Part shown: piece after piece, positions 7,929 through 16,791 of the stretch
Numbering within the stretch: position 1 is the stretch's first letter
Layout of the letters: each line of letters starts with the position of its first letter
Assembly (NCBI RefSeq): GCF_030063185.1
Contig: NZ_JASISP010000004.1
Coordinates: forward strand, 166,852 to 230,851
Reading direction: 5' to 3'
Source: Arthrobacter sp. H35-D1
GTDB taxonomy: Bacteria; Actinomycetota; Actinomycetes; Actinomycetales; Micrococcaceae
DNA length: 64,000 nucleotides
Position numbers and translations under genes: made by a program
The notes under the pieces: generated by a model
Told to the model about the DNA's origin: nothing
Databases searched by the model: none
What the model saw: only the letters and a program-made list of their open reading frames with translations

Positions 7929-8966
7929 ATGAGCACAACACGAGGAACAGTCCCGGGGATCCAAGCCCACGCCGGAGGTCAGCCAAGCGACGTGGCCGGA
8001 CGGGCCATTGGAATTTTCGATTCCGGCGTCGGCGGGCTGACGGTGGCGCGCGCCGTCATTGACCAGCTGCCGAACGAATCAATCCTGTATGTGGGGGACA
8101 CCGCCAACGGACCCTACGGCCCGCTGCCCATCGCCGAGGTCAGGGCCAATGCGCTGGGCGTCATGGACGAATTGGTGGACTCCGGGGTCAAGCTGCTGGT
8201 CATCGCCTGCAACTCCGCGTCGGCCGCCGTGCTGCGCGACGCCCGGGAAAGGTACACGGCCCGCTACGGGATCCCCGTCATTGAAGTCATCCAGCCTGCC
8301 GTGCGCCGCGCCGTGGCAGCCACCCGTACCGGCCACGTCGGTGTCATCGGCACGGTGGCCACGGTAGGTTCGCGCGCCTACGAAGACACCTTTGCCGCGG
8401 CCCCGAACCTCAACATCACCTCGGTGGCCTGCCCGGACTTTGTGCGCTTTGTGGAATCCGGCATCACGGCCGGGGCCGAGCTGCTGTCCACGGCCGAGGC
8501 CTATTTGGCGCCGCTGAAGGCCGCCGAAGTGGACACCCTGGTGCTGGGATGCACGCACTACCCGCTGCTGACGGGCGTCATCTCCTACGTCATGGGGGAC
8601 TCCGTGACCCTTGTCTCCAGTGCCGAGGAAACAGCCAAGGACGTGTACAGGGCCCTTGTCAGCCACGACCTGGAACGGGTCTGCCTCGAAGCACCCACGC
8701 ACCAGTTCCTTTCCACCGGCGATGCCAACGGATTTGGCGTGTTGGCACGGCGGTTCCTCGGGCCGGAGGTGCGCGGCGTGGAGCAAGTCAGCCATGTTTC
8801 GGCGCACTATCCCACCGGATCGCTGGCCCGCATCACGCCCGACATGCTGGCCGCCGCCCGCGAAAACGGCCCGGGGTCCGGCTCGCACCGCGTCTCCAAT
8901 TTTGTTTTGGGTGATTCGGTGGGCAGACTGGCTGTTCCGGGACATGGTGCGGGGGAGCAAACATGA
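7929..8966 (+). CDS. murI: Glutamate racemase
   Basis: 345 aa from the ATG at 7929; the open frame reaches back to 7725 but that part lies within the DUF2017 gene. The enzyme makes D-glutamate for peptidoglycan. [17 protein letters not shown], the first catalytic cysteine in [11 protein letters not shown] and the second in [11 protein letters not shown] are all present. The protein has about 75 more residues than the shortest MurI proteins, mostly at the two ends. TAATGT at 7913-7918 could be a -10 box giving a very short leader. Its stop overlaps the next gene (ATGA at 8963). Confidence 0.95.
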   Translation: MSTTRGTVPGIQAHAGGQPSDVAGRAIGIFDSGVGGLTVARAVIDQLPNESILYVGDTANGPYGPLPIAEVRANALGVMDELVDSGVKLLVIACNSASAAVLRDARERYTARYGIPVIEVIQPAVRRAVAATRTGHVGVIGTVATVGSRAYEDTFAAAPNLNITSVACPDFVRFVESGITAGAELLSTAEAYLAPLKAAEVDTLVLGCTHYPLLTGVISYVMGDSVTLVSSAEETAKDVYRALVSHDLERVCLEAPTHQFLSTGDANGFGVLARRFLGPEVRGVEQVSHVSAHYPTGSLARITPDMLAAARENGPGSGSHRVSNFVLGDSVGRLAVPGHGAGEQT

Positions 8967-9760
8967 AATTGACGATCGTTGGATGCAGCGGGTCCTTTCC
9001 CGGCCCGTCGTCGCCCGCGTCCTGCTACCTTGTGACCGCCCACGACGGCGAACGGCCCTGGCGGGTGCTCATTGACTTGGGCAGCGGAGCCTTGGGGGCC
9101 GTGCAAAAGTACATGGACTTGGAAGACATCGATGCGATCTTCCTGAGCCACCTGCACCCCGACCACTGCATGGACCTGTGCGGCCTGCACGTGGCTGTCA
9201 GGTGGGGCCCGGACGGCTGGAACCGCGGGCGGATTCCCGTCTGGGGCCCGGCTGCCACGGCCGACAGGTTGGCCACTGCCTACGGCTTTGATCTTGATCC
9301 GGGCATGCGCGAAGAGTTCGACTTCCAGCTGTGGCAGGAACGCGAACCGGTCACGGTGGGCCCGTTCAAGGTCACGCCCTTCACTGTCAACCACCCGGTG
9401 CCGGAAGCCTATGCGCTGCGCGTGGAAGTCGCTGAATACGACGGCACCGGCATGGACCGCACCGCCGTGCTCACGTACTCCGGGGACACCGACAGCTGCC
9501 AAGGCTTGGAAGACGCTGCCCGGAACGCCGATTTCTTCCTGTGCGAAGCCGCCTTTGAAGAGGGCCGGGACGACCACATCAAAAACGTCCACCTGACGGG
9601 CAAGCGTGCTGGCGAAGCAGCAACGCGCGCCAACGTCAAGCGCCTCCTGCTGACCCACCTCCCCGTGTGGACCAGCGCCAACACGGTGGTCGCCGAGGCT
9701 CGCGAGGTCTACTCGGGCGAGGTGGCCGCGGCCGTGGCCGGCGTTCACTACACCATCTGA
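8963..9760 (+). CDS. MBL-fold metallo-hydrolase
   Basis: 265-aa metallo-beta-lactamase-fold protein. The metal-binding motif HLHPDH is at about residues 63-68, followed by further ligands in [16 protein letters not shown] and LLTHLPVW. The arrangement resembles the RNase Z / cyclic-nucleotide phosphodiesterase side of the family, commonly found between murI and rph in actinobacteria. The substrate cannot be told from the sequence. It starts within the murI stop (ATGA), so it is co-translated with murI. Confidence 0.85.
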   Translation: MKLTIVGCSGSFPGPSSPASCYLVTAHDGERPWRVLIDLGSGALGAVQKYMDLEDIDAIFLSHLHPDHCMDLCGLHVAVRWGPDGWNRGRIPVWGPAATADRLATAYGFDLDPGMREEFDFQLWQEREPVTVGPFKVTPFTVNHPVPEAYALRVEVAEYDGTGMDRTAVLTYSGDTDSCQGLEDAARNADFFLCEAAFEEGRDDHIKNVHLTGKRAGEAATRANVKRLLLTHLPVWTSANTVVAEAREVYSGEVAAAVAGVHYTI

Positions 9761-9920
9761 GCCTGTCCCCGGTGTGGGTGTTGCCCCTGCGGCGGCATTC
9801 GGACGCGCATGGAAAAGATCGTCCCAAAGGAGCATCGTTTTGATGCAGCACGGCGGATAGGCTCGAAGGCAGGCAAGGACGGCAGGCGCCGTCGAACTTG
9901 ATCTGCAAAGGATGACAACC

Positions 9921-10460
9921 ATGACTGAGATGCCGCGCTACAACCCCGAATCCGAGCCTTACCGGCAGTCGGCTGCGTCCGCCGCCGCGCCGACGGCCCC
10001 GCCTGTCATGAACACGATCTATTTCATGTTGCTGGGTGCGGCCGTGCTGCAGGTCATATCCGCTATTTTTGGCCTGCTCAATGCCGGTTCCGAGGCTTTT
10101 CGCACGCAGATCGTCGACCAGTTGACAGCCCAAAACCCATCCGGAGTCACCCCTGAAGTGATCGATGTGACAGTGGCCTTCGCGGTGGGCGGCATCATCG
10201 TGGTGAGTGTGCTGGCCGTGGCCGGTTACATCGTGATTGGCCTGTTCGTCAAGAAGGGCATGGGCTGGGCCCGCATTGTCGGGGCGATCCTTGCCGTTGT
10301 GGCGTTGAGCCAGCTCATCGGACTGACCATGCCCGGCGGCATTGTCACCATCCTGCAGATCTTGCTGGGCCTGGCAGCCATGGTGCTGTGTTTCATCCAG
10401 CCAGCAGCCGGCTTCTTCACCGCGCGAAAGAACTTCCGCATGGCCAACAAGGTCCGGTAA
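9921..10460 (+). CDS. Four-helix membrane protein of unknown function
   Basis: 179 aa from the ATG at 9921, which has AAAGG 9 nt upstream; the ATG at 9912 directly touches that site and is less likely. The N-terminal 30 residues are Pro/Ala-rich and soluble; four hydrophobic helices follow (about residues 33-55, 80-105, 112-130 and 135-160). It resembles the small DUF-type actinobacterial membrane proteins with a proline-rich head, but no named family is certain. It lies alone between the MBL-fold gene and rph. The 160 bp before it show no other gene. Confidence 0.65.
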   Translation: MTEMPRYNPESEPYRQSAASAAAPTAPPVMNTIYFMLLGAAVLQVISAIFGLLNAGSEAFRTQIVDQLTAQNPSGVTPEVIDVTVAFAVGGIIVVSVLAVAGYIVIGLFVKKGMGWARIVGAILAVVALSQLIGLTMPGGIVTILQILLGLAAMVLCFIQPAAGFFTARKNFRMANKVR

Positions 10461-10491
10461 CGGAAAGCCCCTCGCCCAGTAGGCTTGGTCC

Positions 10492-11238
10492 ATGACTTCA
10501 AGTGAATCTGCCACCTTGCGCGCCGACGGCCGCACCAATAACCAACTCCGCGACATCACCATCACCCGCGGCTGGTCCAAACAAGCCGAAGGCTCGGCCC
10601 TGATCGAGTTCGGCAACACCCGCGTGCTGTGCACCGCATCCCTGACCCCCGGAGTCCCGCGCTGGCTCAAGGGCGAAGGCACCGGCTGGGTCACGGCCGA
10701 ATACGCCATGTTGCCGCGCGCCACGAACACCCGCAACTCCCGCGAATCCGTCAAAGGCAAGATCGGCGGACGCACGCATGAGATCTCACGCTTGATCGGC
10801 CGCTCGCTGCGCTCCATCATCGACACCAAGGCACTGGGCGAAAACACGATCGTGCTCGACTGCGACGTTCTCCAGGCCGACGGCGGGACCCGCACCGCAG
10901 CGATCACAGGAGCCTTTGTGGCCCTGGCCGACGCCATCGCCTACGCCAAGGAAAACAAGCTGATCGCCAAGAACGCCCAGCCGCTCATCGACACTGTCTC
11001 GGCCATCTCGGTGGGCATTATCGACGGCGTGCCCATGCTTGACCTGCCCTACGTCGAGGACGTCCGCGCCGAGACGGACATGAACGTGGTTGTCACCGGT
11101 TCCGGCAAGTTCGTCGAAGTCCAAGGCACTGCCGAAGGAGCCCCCTTCGACCGCGAAGAACTGAACCAGCTGCTCGACCTGGCCCTCATCGGCACCACGG
11201 AGCTGGCCCGGATCCAGCGCGACACCCTCGCCGGCTGA
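10492..11238 (+). CDS. rph: Ribonuclease PH
   Basis: 248-aa phosphorolytic 3'-5' exoribonuclease that trims tRNA 3' ends. [56 protein letters not shown] and [19 protein letters not shown] are all hallmark stretches; the arginines for phosphate binding are in the RLIGRSLR segment. TAGGCT (10480-10485) stands exactly 6 nt before the ATG and no ribosome binding site is seen, so the mRNA is probably leaderless. The TGA stop overlaps the rdgB ATG (TGATG), a conserved pairing. Confidence 0.97.
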   Translation: MTSSESATLRADGRTNNQLRDITITRGWSKQAEGSALIEFGNTRVLCTASLTPGVPRWLKGEGTGWVTAEYAMLPRATNTRNSRESVKGKIGGRTHEISRLIGRSLRSIIDTKALGENTIVLDCDVLQADGGTRTAAITGAFVALADAIAYAKENKLIAKNAQPLIDTVSAISVGIIDGVPMLDLPYVEDVRAETDMNVVVTGSGKFVEVQGTAEGAPFDREELNQLLDLALIGTTELARIQRDTLAG

Positions 11239-11858
11239 TGACGGCGCCCAAACTCATCCTGGCCACCCACAACCAGGGCAAGCTGCGCGAGTTGCGCGAA
11301 CTGTTGCGCGGGCAGGTGCCGGGTCTTGACGTGGACACCGACGTGCTCGACGCCGGTGCCATCCAAGCGCCGGATGTCGCCGAAACCGGGGTGACCTTTG
11401 CGGAAAACGCCTTGTTGAAGGCCCGCGCCGTGGCAGCGTTCAGCGGCGTCCTGGCCGTCGCCGACGACTCGGGACTGGCCGTTGACGTGTTGGGCGGGGC
11501 GCCGGGGATTTTCTCGGCCCGCTGGGCGGGACGCCACGGCGACGACGAGGCGAACTTGGCGCTGCTGCTGGCTCAACTGGCCGACATTGGCACGGGTCAC
11601 CGCAGCGCCCGCTTTGTCTGCGCAGCTGCCCTGGCAGGGCCGGACGCCGCCCTGGATGTGGTGGAGGAAGGAACCTTGGAGGGAACCCTGCTGCACCAAC
11701 CCCGCGGCGAGGGCGGTTTCGGCTACGACCCCATCCTGGTGCCGCAAGGCCTGGAAAAGTCCTGCGCCGAGCTGACAGCAAAGGAAAAGAACGCGATCAG
11801 CCACCGCGGCAATGCGTTCAGGGCACTGCTGCCGCACCTGGTGAAGGCGCTGTCCTAG
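11238..11858 (+). CDS. rdgB: XTP/dITP diphosphatase (RdgB/HAM1 family)
   Basis: 206-aa house-cleaning pyrophosphatase that removes ITP, dITP and XTP from the nucleotide pool. The start LILATHNQGKLRELRELL, the catalytic centre FAENALLKARA and VADDSGLAVDVLGGAPGIFSARWAG, and the end GFGYDPILVP and KNAISHRGNAF all fit the family. It shares one base with the rph stop and is co-translated with it. An unusual inverted repeat (11897-11949) and a strong terminator (11976-12016) follow. Confidence 0.96.
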   Translation: MTAPKLILATHNQGKLRELRELLRGQVPGLDVDTDVLDAGAIQAPDVAETGVTFAENALLKARAVAAFSGVLAVADDSGLAVDVLGGAPGIFSARWAGRHGDDEANLALLLAQLADIGTGHRSARFVCAAALAGPDAALDVVEEGTLEGTLLHQPRGEGGFGYDPILVPQGLEKSCAELTAKEKNAISHRGNAFRALLPHLVKALS

Positions 11859-11896
11859 AAATACTGGCCCGGCCTGCCGGTCCGGAATTCCATGCT

Positions 11897-11949
11897 GCAG
11901 TTGTTGGACGAAAAACCGCTAAAATGGGTGATTTTCGTCCAACAACTGC
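11897..11949. repeat. 18-bp perfect inverted repeat
   Basis: Arms 11897-11914 and 11932-11949 are exact reverse complements (GCAGTTGTTGGACGAAAA on the left), with a 17-nt loop. It lies between rdgB and its terminator, is not followed by a T-run, and contains TTTTCG at the foot of the right arm. It may be an RNA hairpin that protects the 3' end of the rph-rdgB mRNA, a dispersed repeat element, or a protein site. Confidence 0.7.
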
Positions 11950-11975
11950 GTCATAGATCTTGGGGTGGGTACAAA

Positions 11976-12016
11976 ACGAAAGCGACCCCGGGCAGACTGT
12001 CCGGGGTCGCTTTCGT
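11976..12016. terminator. Bidirectional terminator between rdgB and the DedA gene
   Basis: A 16-bp perfect stem (ACGAAAGCGACCCCGG with its complement at 12001-12016) closes a 9-nt loop. The genes on both sides run towards it. A-rich bases before and T-rich bases within the outer stem make it usable in both directions. Confidence 0.85.
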
Positions 12017-12027
12017 GCGCTGAAAGC

Positions 12028-12729
12028 TTAGACCTTCGGTGATTTCTTGCCATGCTTGACCAGGGCCCTGATGAATTCAATGGCAATGGGGATGACGGAG
12101 AGGGCAACGATGGCGATGAAGATGATGTCGAGGTTGTCACGCACCCAGGGCACTTTATTGCCCAATATGTAGCCCAGCAACGTGACACCGCCAGCCCACA
12201 GGACCGCCCCAATCGCATTGAAAAGCACAAACTTGCGCATGTCCATCTTGGCCACGCCCACTATGACAGGGACAAAGGTGCGCACAATCGGCACGAAACG
12301 GGCCAGGATCAGCGCCTTGCCACCGTGTTTTTCGAAGAAAGCATGTGCACTGTCGACGTGCTGTTTCTTGAAGAGTTTGGAGTCGGGCTTGTTGAAGATG
12401 GCCGGACCGGCTTTTAGCCCGATGTAGTAGCCGAGCTGATTACCCGCGAAGGCACAGACCATCAGCATGCCCATGAGCAACCAAATGTTGACGGGCATTT
12501 TTCCCGTGCTGACCAGCAGGCCGGCGGTAAACAGCAGCGAGTCGCCGGGGAGGAAGAAGCCCACCAGCAGGCCCGTCTCGGCAAAGATGATGGCGCAGGC
12601 GATGATGACCACCCAAAAGCCCAGTGCCGAGTTGTCCAAAATCTTCATGGGGTCGAGCCAGTCCGGCAGCAGGCCGAGCGACGGAACGGCTCCGTGTCCC
12701 ACGAGCGCGGGAAGGACAGAGTCAGTCAT
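12028..12729 (-). CDS. DedA/VTT-domain membrane protein
   Basis: 233 aa from the ATG at 12729; a GTG at 12744 is an alternative five codons upstream. The protein has the DedA (SNARE-associated/VTT) signature: FAETGLLVGFFLPGDSLLF in the first re-entrant region and FEKHGGKALILARFVPIVRTFVPVIVG before the last helices, with about five membrane segments. DedA proteins act as undecaprenyl-phosphate or lipid flippases/scramblases, needed for envelope homeostasis. Which lipid this one moves is not visible. It ends at a terminator shared with rdgB. Confidence 0.9.
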   Translation of the reverse strand: MTDSVLPALVGHGAVPSLGLLPDWLDPMKILDNSALGFWVVIIACAIIFAETGLLVGFFLPGDSLLFTAGLLVSTGKMPVNIWLLMGMLMVCAFAGNQLGYYIGLKAGPAIFNKPDSKLFKKQHVDSAHAFFEKHGGKALILARFVPIVRTFVPVIVGVAKMDMRKFVLFNAIGAVLWAGGVTLLGYILGNKVPWVRDNLDIIFIAIVALSVIPIAIEFIRALVKHGKKSPKV

Positions 12730-12809
12730 AGCGGTAAGTATCACGAACCAAGATTACGTTACTTCCCTGCACGGAACCTCCACCCGGAGGATGACTTTGT
12801 TCCTTGGGG

Positions 12810-12858
12810 TTGCCACGTACCGAAATGGTTGTATGGTTAGTTGCATGACTAAGCAACC
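12810..12858 (+). promoter_or_regulatory. Promoter and likely operator of the GntR-ABC operon
   Basis: TTGCCA (12810-12815) and TATGGT (12832-12837) are spaced by 16 bp as -35 and -10. Directly behind the -10 box is the inverted repeat TTAGT-TGCATG-ACTAA (12837-12852), where the GntR-type regulator coded downstream probably binds to repress its own operon. The outer bases GGTTG and CAACC add partial symmetry. Confidence 0.55.
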
Positions 12859-12909
12859 AACGAGGCTACGGGGAGGCCTCTTCTCCGGTGGACGGGGGAG
12901 TGGCCGGCC

Positions 12910-13341
12910 ATGATTGACGACACCCGGCCAATTTTCCTGCAGATAGCGGAAATGGTCGAAAACGACATCGTTGACGGCGTCCTGGCCGAAGAGGCGCAGG
13001 TCCCCTCCACCAACGAGTTTGCCGCCTTCCACCGGATCAACCCAGCCACCGCCGCCAAGGGTGTCAACCGCCTTGTGGACGACGGAATCCTTTACAAGAA
13101 AAGGGGAATCGGCATGTTTGTTGCCACCGGAGCCCGGGCCGTCCTTGTCGCCCGGCGCCGAGAGGACTTTTACGAACAATTTGTCCGGCCGTTGGCCAGC
13201 GAAGCCCGCAAGCTGGGCATCGACCATGGCCAGCTCGCCGCCATGCTGGCCCGCGAAAGCGACGCCGGCCTCGAAAACACCAGCCACGAAAGTGCAGGCC
13301 TCGAAGGTGCAGGCACAGGATGGAAAGCAGGAGCCCTATGA
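12910..13341 (+). CDS. GntR-family transcriptional regulator, YtrA type
   Basis: 143-aa protein with a winged-helix DNA-binding domain (PIFLQIAEMVENDIVDGVL, then VPSTNEFAAFHRINPATAAKGVNRLVDDGILYKKRGIGMFV) and only a short helical tail in place of a ligand domain, as in the YtrA subfamily. GGGGGAG lies about 7 nt before the ATG. The last ~15 residues contain two near-identical SAGLEGAG-like pieces. It is followed by an ABC transporter with an ATGA overlap. YtrA regulators usually repress such operons and respond to cell-wall antibiotics or small ligands; the inducer here is unknown. Confidence 0.88.
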   Translation: MIDDTRPIFLQIAEMVENDIVDGVLAEEAQVPSTNEFAAFHRINPATAAKGVNRLVDDGILYKKRGIGMFVATGARAVLVARRREDFYEQFVRPLASEARKLGIDHGQLAAMLARESDAGLENTSHESAGLEGAGTGWKAGAL

Positions 13342-14282
13342 GCACGCCAGTAGTCCAGGTGCAAGACCTTTGCCGAAACTATCGTGACGTCTTGGCCCTT
13401 GACCATGTCAGCCTCAGCTTGGAGCAGGACAAAATCTACGGTCTGCTGGGGCGCAACGTCGCCGGCAAGACCACCCTCATGTCCATCATGACGGCGCAGG
13501 GCTTTGCCAGCTCCGGTTCGGTGCGAGTCTTTGGCGAGGCGCCCTACGAGAATGAAAAGGTGCTGAGCCGGATCTGCTTTATCCGCGAATCGCAAAAGTA
13601 CCCCGACGACTTCAAGCCAATGCACGCCTTCAGGGCTGCGGCGATCTTTTACAAGAACTGGGACAACGAGCTGGCCCTGCGCCTGGCGAAGGACTTTCAG
13701 CTTCCCATGAAGCGCCGCATCAAGAAGCTTTCGCGCGGCCAGCTTTCGGCCGTGGGCGTCATCATCGGGTTGGCCTCGCGGGCTGAACTGACATTCTTTG
13801 ACGAGCCCTACCTGGGGTTGGACGCTGTGGCCCGGCAGTTGTTTTACGACCGGCTGCTGGCGGACTACGCGGAGTTCCCCCGCACCATCGTGCTGTCCTC
13901 CCACCTGATCGACGAAGTGGCGAATCTGCTTGAACACATCATCATCATCGACCAAGGCCGGATCATCGTTGACGACGATGCCGAGAATATCCGCGGCCAG
14001 GCCGTCAACGTTGCAGGCACTGCCACACGGGTGGACGCCTTCACGGCAGGCAGGACGATCCTGCACCGGGAACAGCTGGGCGCCTTGCAATCGGTCACCC
14101 TCGACGGAGCCCTGAGCGCTGCTGAACGCCGGGAGGCACACGAGCTGGGGCTTGAAATCGGGCCCGTCTCACTGCAGCAATTTGTCATACGGAAAACGCT
14201 CGACGTCGGGTTGTCTCCCGATGATCTCGAGCAGGACGCACAGGGGTCGGACAGCAAGACCCGGACGGGAGTGGCACGATGA
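13338..14282 (+). CDS. ABC transporter ATP-binding protein with altered Walker A
   Basis: 314 aa from the ATG overlapping the gntR stop, with GCAGGAG upstream. Motifs: Walker A as GRNVAGKT at residues 38-45, signature LSRGQLSAVG, Walker B LTFFDEPYLGLD, and H-loop SSHLIDE. The fourth Walker A position, normally Gly, is Val41 (GTC; GGC would give Gly). The Lys and Thr that hold phosphate are kept, so partial function is possible, or this is a mutation or read error. The C-terminal ~90 residues form the extra domain seen in YtrB-like proteins. It pairs with the permease encoded next (ATGA overlap at 14279). Confidence 0.88.
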   Translation: MSTPVVQVQDLCRNYRDVLALDHVSLSLEQDKIYGLLGRNVAGKTTLMSIMTAQGFASSGSVRVFGEAPYENEKVLSRICFIRESQKYPDDFKPMHAFRAAAIFYKNWDNELALRLAKDFQLPMKRRIKKLSRGQLSAVGVIIGLASRAELTFFDEPYLGLDAVARQLFYDRLLADYAEFPRTIVLSSHLIDEVANLLEHIIIIDQGRIIVDDDAENIRGQAVNVAGTATRVDAFTAGRTILHREQLGALQSVTLDGALSAAERREAHELGLEIGPVSLQQFVIRKTLDVGLSPDDLEQDAQGSDSKTRTGVAR

Positions 14283-14968
14283 ATCGCGCAGTGGGAGTTG
14301 CGAAGATGCAGCTCATCAACAAATGGACGTTTTTGGGCATACCGGCCGTCATCATTGCCGGCTCGTTCCTGCTCAGTGCAGTGATCTGGGCACTGATACC
14401 GGACTCGGTGGGCGTGAAGTACTCCGGCGCCGGCCAGGCGGTCATGTGGTACTTCTTCGGCTTGGGCATCCAGTCCCTGACGCTGTCCTTCCCCTTCTCC
14501 CAGGGCTTGAGCGTGAGCCGGCGGAACTTCTTCCTGGGCACGGTGGGATTGTTCACGGTGCTTGCGGCGGCCATTTCAGCCTTCTATGTGATCCTTGGCT
14601 TCGTGGAACAGGCCACGAACGGGTGGGGACTGCAAGGACGCATGTTCGCCATCTCCTGGGTGGCGGACAGGTTTTGGTTCAGCCAGTGGTTCTTCTACTT
14701 CGTGCTGATGATGTTCTTGTTCCTGCTCGGTTTCTGGGCGGCCACCGTCTACAAGCGCTGGCAGGCCACGGGCGTCCTCGTCATGAGCCTGTCGGCGGCC
14801 GTGTTGTTGGTCGGGGCCGTGGCACTGATCACCCTGCAGGGCTGGTGGCCCGCCGTGGGCGCGTGGATCATCACGCTCACGCCACTCTCGATCGGTGCGC
14901 TGGCGTTCGCGTTCGTGCTCGTCTTGGGCTTCGCGGCCTTCACCACCCTGCGCCGAGCCACACCCTAG
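14279..14968 (+). CDS. ABC transporter permease subunit
   Basis: 229-aa integral membrane protein with about six hydrophobic segments and a short cytoplasmic N-terminus (MNRAVGVAKMQL). The segment SFPFSQGLSVSRRNFFLGT after the second helix is the typical cytoplasmic loop of ABC-2-like permeases that follow YtrA regulators. It starts within the stop of the ATP-binding gene, so the GntR, ATPase and permease are one operon. An exporter role is likely; the substrate is unknown. Confidence 0.82.
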   Translation: MNRAVGVAKMQLINKWTFLGIPAVIIAGSFLLSAVIWALIPDSVGVKYSGAGQAVMWYFFGLGIQSLTLSFPFSQGLSVSRRNFFLGTVGLFTVLAAAISAFYVILGFVEQATNGWGLQGRMFAISWVADRFWFSQWFFYFVLMMFLFLLGFWAATVYKRWQATGVLVMSLSAAVLLVGAVALITLQGWWPAVGAWIITLTPLSIGALAFAFVLVLGFAAFTTLRRATP

Positions 14969-15043
14969 CTGCACACCGACGGGCCTGTGACGGGGGGCTT
15001 CGTCGATGCGTTCGGTGTCGGGGCGGGGGAGTAGCCTTGGGGG

Positions 15044-16042
15044 GTGGCTCTGGACTTTACTGCAATCGATTTTGAAACCGCCAACGGATTTAGGGGCTCG
15101 CCCTGCTCCGTGGGTTTGACGAAGGTACGCGGCGGGGTGGTTGTCGACGAGGGCTACTGGCTCATGCGCCCGCCCGAGGGCCACGACCACTTTGACTCGC
15201 GCAACATCACCATCCACGGCATCACGCCCGACGACGTCGGCACGGCGCCGCGCTTCAGGGATGTCTTCCCCGAGGTGCACAGGTTCATTGGCGGTGATGC
15301 CCTGGTGGCACACAACGCCGCCTTTGACATTGGCGTGATCCGCTCGGCCGCGGAAGTCTCGCACATGCCCTCACCTGCCTTTGACTACGCCTGCACAGTG
15401 ATTCTTTCCCGCAAGAACTATGCACTGCCTTCCTACTCGCTGCCGTTTGTGGCCGAGGCGGCTGGTGTGCCGCTGCTCAACCACCACGACGCCACCGAGG
15501 ATGCCCGCGCGTGCGCCGGGATCATGGTGGACATTGCCGGCAAACACGGTTCGTCCAGCGTGCAGGAGGTCTTTGGCTCGATGAAGCTGGCCATGCCGCA
15601 CGTCGATGCCTACGACCCTTCCCGGGACGGGCTGTCCAAGGCCACGCGCTCGGCGCTGGAAAAAATGGCGGAGATGAAGGCCGGGATTGCTGCCGGAACA
15701 GCCCGCGGGGGACGCTCCAGCTGGTCCACCGAAGGGCCCAACCCCGTCCCGAACCCGCAAGCCGACACCTCCCACCCCCTGTACGGCCAAACGGTGGTGT
15801 TCACCGGCGACCTTGGCTTGGACCGGCCCGAGGCCAAGGTGCGGGCCGCCGGCCACGGAGCCCAGTGCGCCAGCAGCGTCACCCGCAAAACCACTGTGCT
15901 GGTGGTGGGCGGCGGTTTCACGGCCAGCGACCTGCGCAGCGGTCGGCTCACCACCAAGGCACACAGGGTGTTGGAGCTCCAGCGCCGCGGGCAGGGCATT
16001 GAGGTGCTTTCGGAGGGCGAATTCATGCAGATGGTGGGCTAG
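15044..16042 (+). CDS. 3'-5' exonuclease (DnaQ fold) with C-terminal BRCT domain
   Basis: 332 aa. The first half is a DEDDh exonuclease as in DNA polymerase III epsilon: FTAIDFETAN (Exo I), AHNAAFDIGVI (Exo II) and HHDATEDARACAGI (Exo III, with His and Asp). After a Pro-rich linker, residues about 245-332 form a BRCT domain (GQTVVFTGDLGL, then TVLVVGG and LEVLSEGEFMQMVG-like end), as in NAD-dependent ligases. The start is a GTG at 15044 with TAGCCT (15032-15037) exactly 6 nt before it, so leaderless. Probably a DNA repair or proofreading nuclease outside the core polymerase. Confidence 0.9.
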   Translation: MALDFTAIDFETANGFRGSPCSVGLTKVRGGVVVDEGYWLMRPPEGHDHFDSRNITIHGITPDDVGTAPRFRDVFPEVHRFIGGDALVAHNAAFDIGVIRSAAEVSHMPSPAFDYACTVILSRKNYALPSYSLPFVAEAAGVPLLNHHDATEDARACAGIMVDIAGKHGSSSVQEVFGSMKLAMPHVDAYDPSRDGLSKATRSALEKMAEMKAGIAAGTARGGRSSWSTEGPNPVPNPQADTSHPLYGQTVVFTGDLGLDRPEAKVRAAGHGAQCASSVTRKTTVLVVGGGFTASDLRSGRLTTKAHRVLELQRRGQGIEVLSEGEFMQMVG

Positions 16043-16185
16043 GACGCCGATGTGGTCATTCGCGCCTGATATTTCGGGGCGCGGATGACCAGATCGGGCG
16101 CATATCCCGACCTTGGATGCCACAAGGCTGTCATGCTGCGCAACAATCCTTCAGCGCGGGGGTCCCTGAGACCTACTGTGGGCTT

Positions 16186-16791
16186 ATGAGCCAGCAAACC
16201 CGTCCCGCCGCCAGCTTCGCGTCCACTGACTTCAGCCAACTCCCGGACACGGTACAGGCTCCGGACCCCGTCCAAGCTCAGAACCCGCTCCAAGCTCCCG
16301 TACCCGGAAAGCTCGGTCGGATTTTTGCCTTCCCGAACCCCGTGAACGAACATGCCGCCCGGTTCACTGCAGGCCTTGTGGTGGTCCTTGCACTGACTGC
16401 CGTGGTGGCCCGGCTCGACTGGTTGGTGGGGCTCATCGCTGCAGGCTTTGTGCTGCGGGTGGCTTTTGGGCCGCGCATTTCCCCGGCCGCCCTGCTGTCG
16501 GTGCAGGTGTTGGCCCCGCTGGTGGGCGAACCCAAGCTGGTGCCCGGACCGCCCAAGCGTTTTGCCCAGGGCATCGGTGCTGTTTTGTCGATCGCGGCAT
16601 TCGTCCTGCTGCTGGCCGGGGCATCGTTGGCGGGCTGGACCCTGATCCTGACGCTGGTGGTGGCCGCGTCGCTGGAGGCCTTCATCGGCTTGTGCGTTGG
16701 CTGCATCATTTTTGGTGTGCTGCAACGCCGCGGACTGATTCCCGCCGGCGCCTGCGAGGAATGCGCCAACTTCACCCTCCGAAAAGGCTGA
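16186..16791 (+). CDS. DUF4395 membrane protein
   Basis: 201 aa from the ATG at 16186, with TACTGT (16174-16179) 6 nt upstream (leaderless); an in-frame ORF start at 16117 lies before that promoter. After a 45-residue soluble head with DxVQAxxPVQA-like repeats comes FPNPVNEHAARFTAGLVVVLAL, then three more hydrophobic segments and a C-terminal GACEECANF, all typical of DUF4395. The CxxC-like CEEC end suggests a redox or metal role, and the family often sits near thioredoxin or rhodanese genes; none is here. The IS66 element inserted 1 base behind its stop codon, leaving the gene whole. Confidence 0.85.
   Translation: MSQQTRPAASFASTDFSQLPDTVQAPDPVQAQNPLQAPVPGKLGRIFAFPNPVNEHAARFTAGLVVVLALTAVVARLDWLVGLIAAGFVLRVAFGPRISPAALLSVQVLAPLVGEPKLVPGPPKRFAQGIGAVLSIAAFVLLLAGASLAGWTLILTLVVAASLEAFIGLCVGCIIFGVLQRRGLIPAGACEECANFTLRKG

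Noticed and set aside
9843-9860. Tiny open frame MQHGG after AAAGGAG
   Set aside because: Only five codons, 11-nt spacing and no regulatory hairpin; taken as chance.
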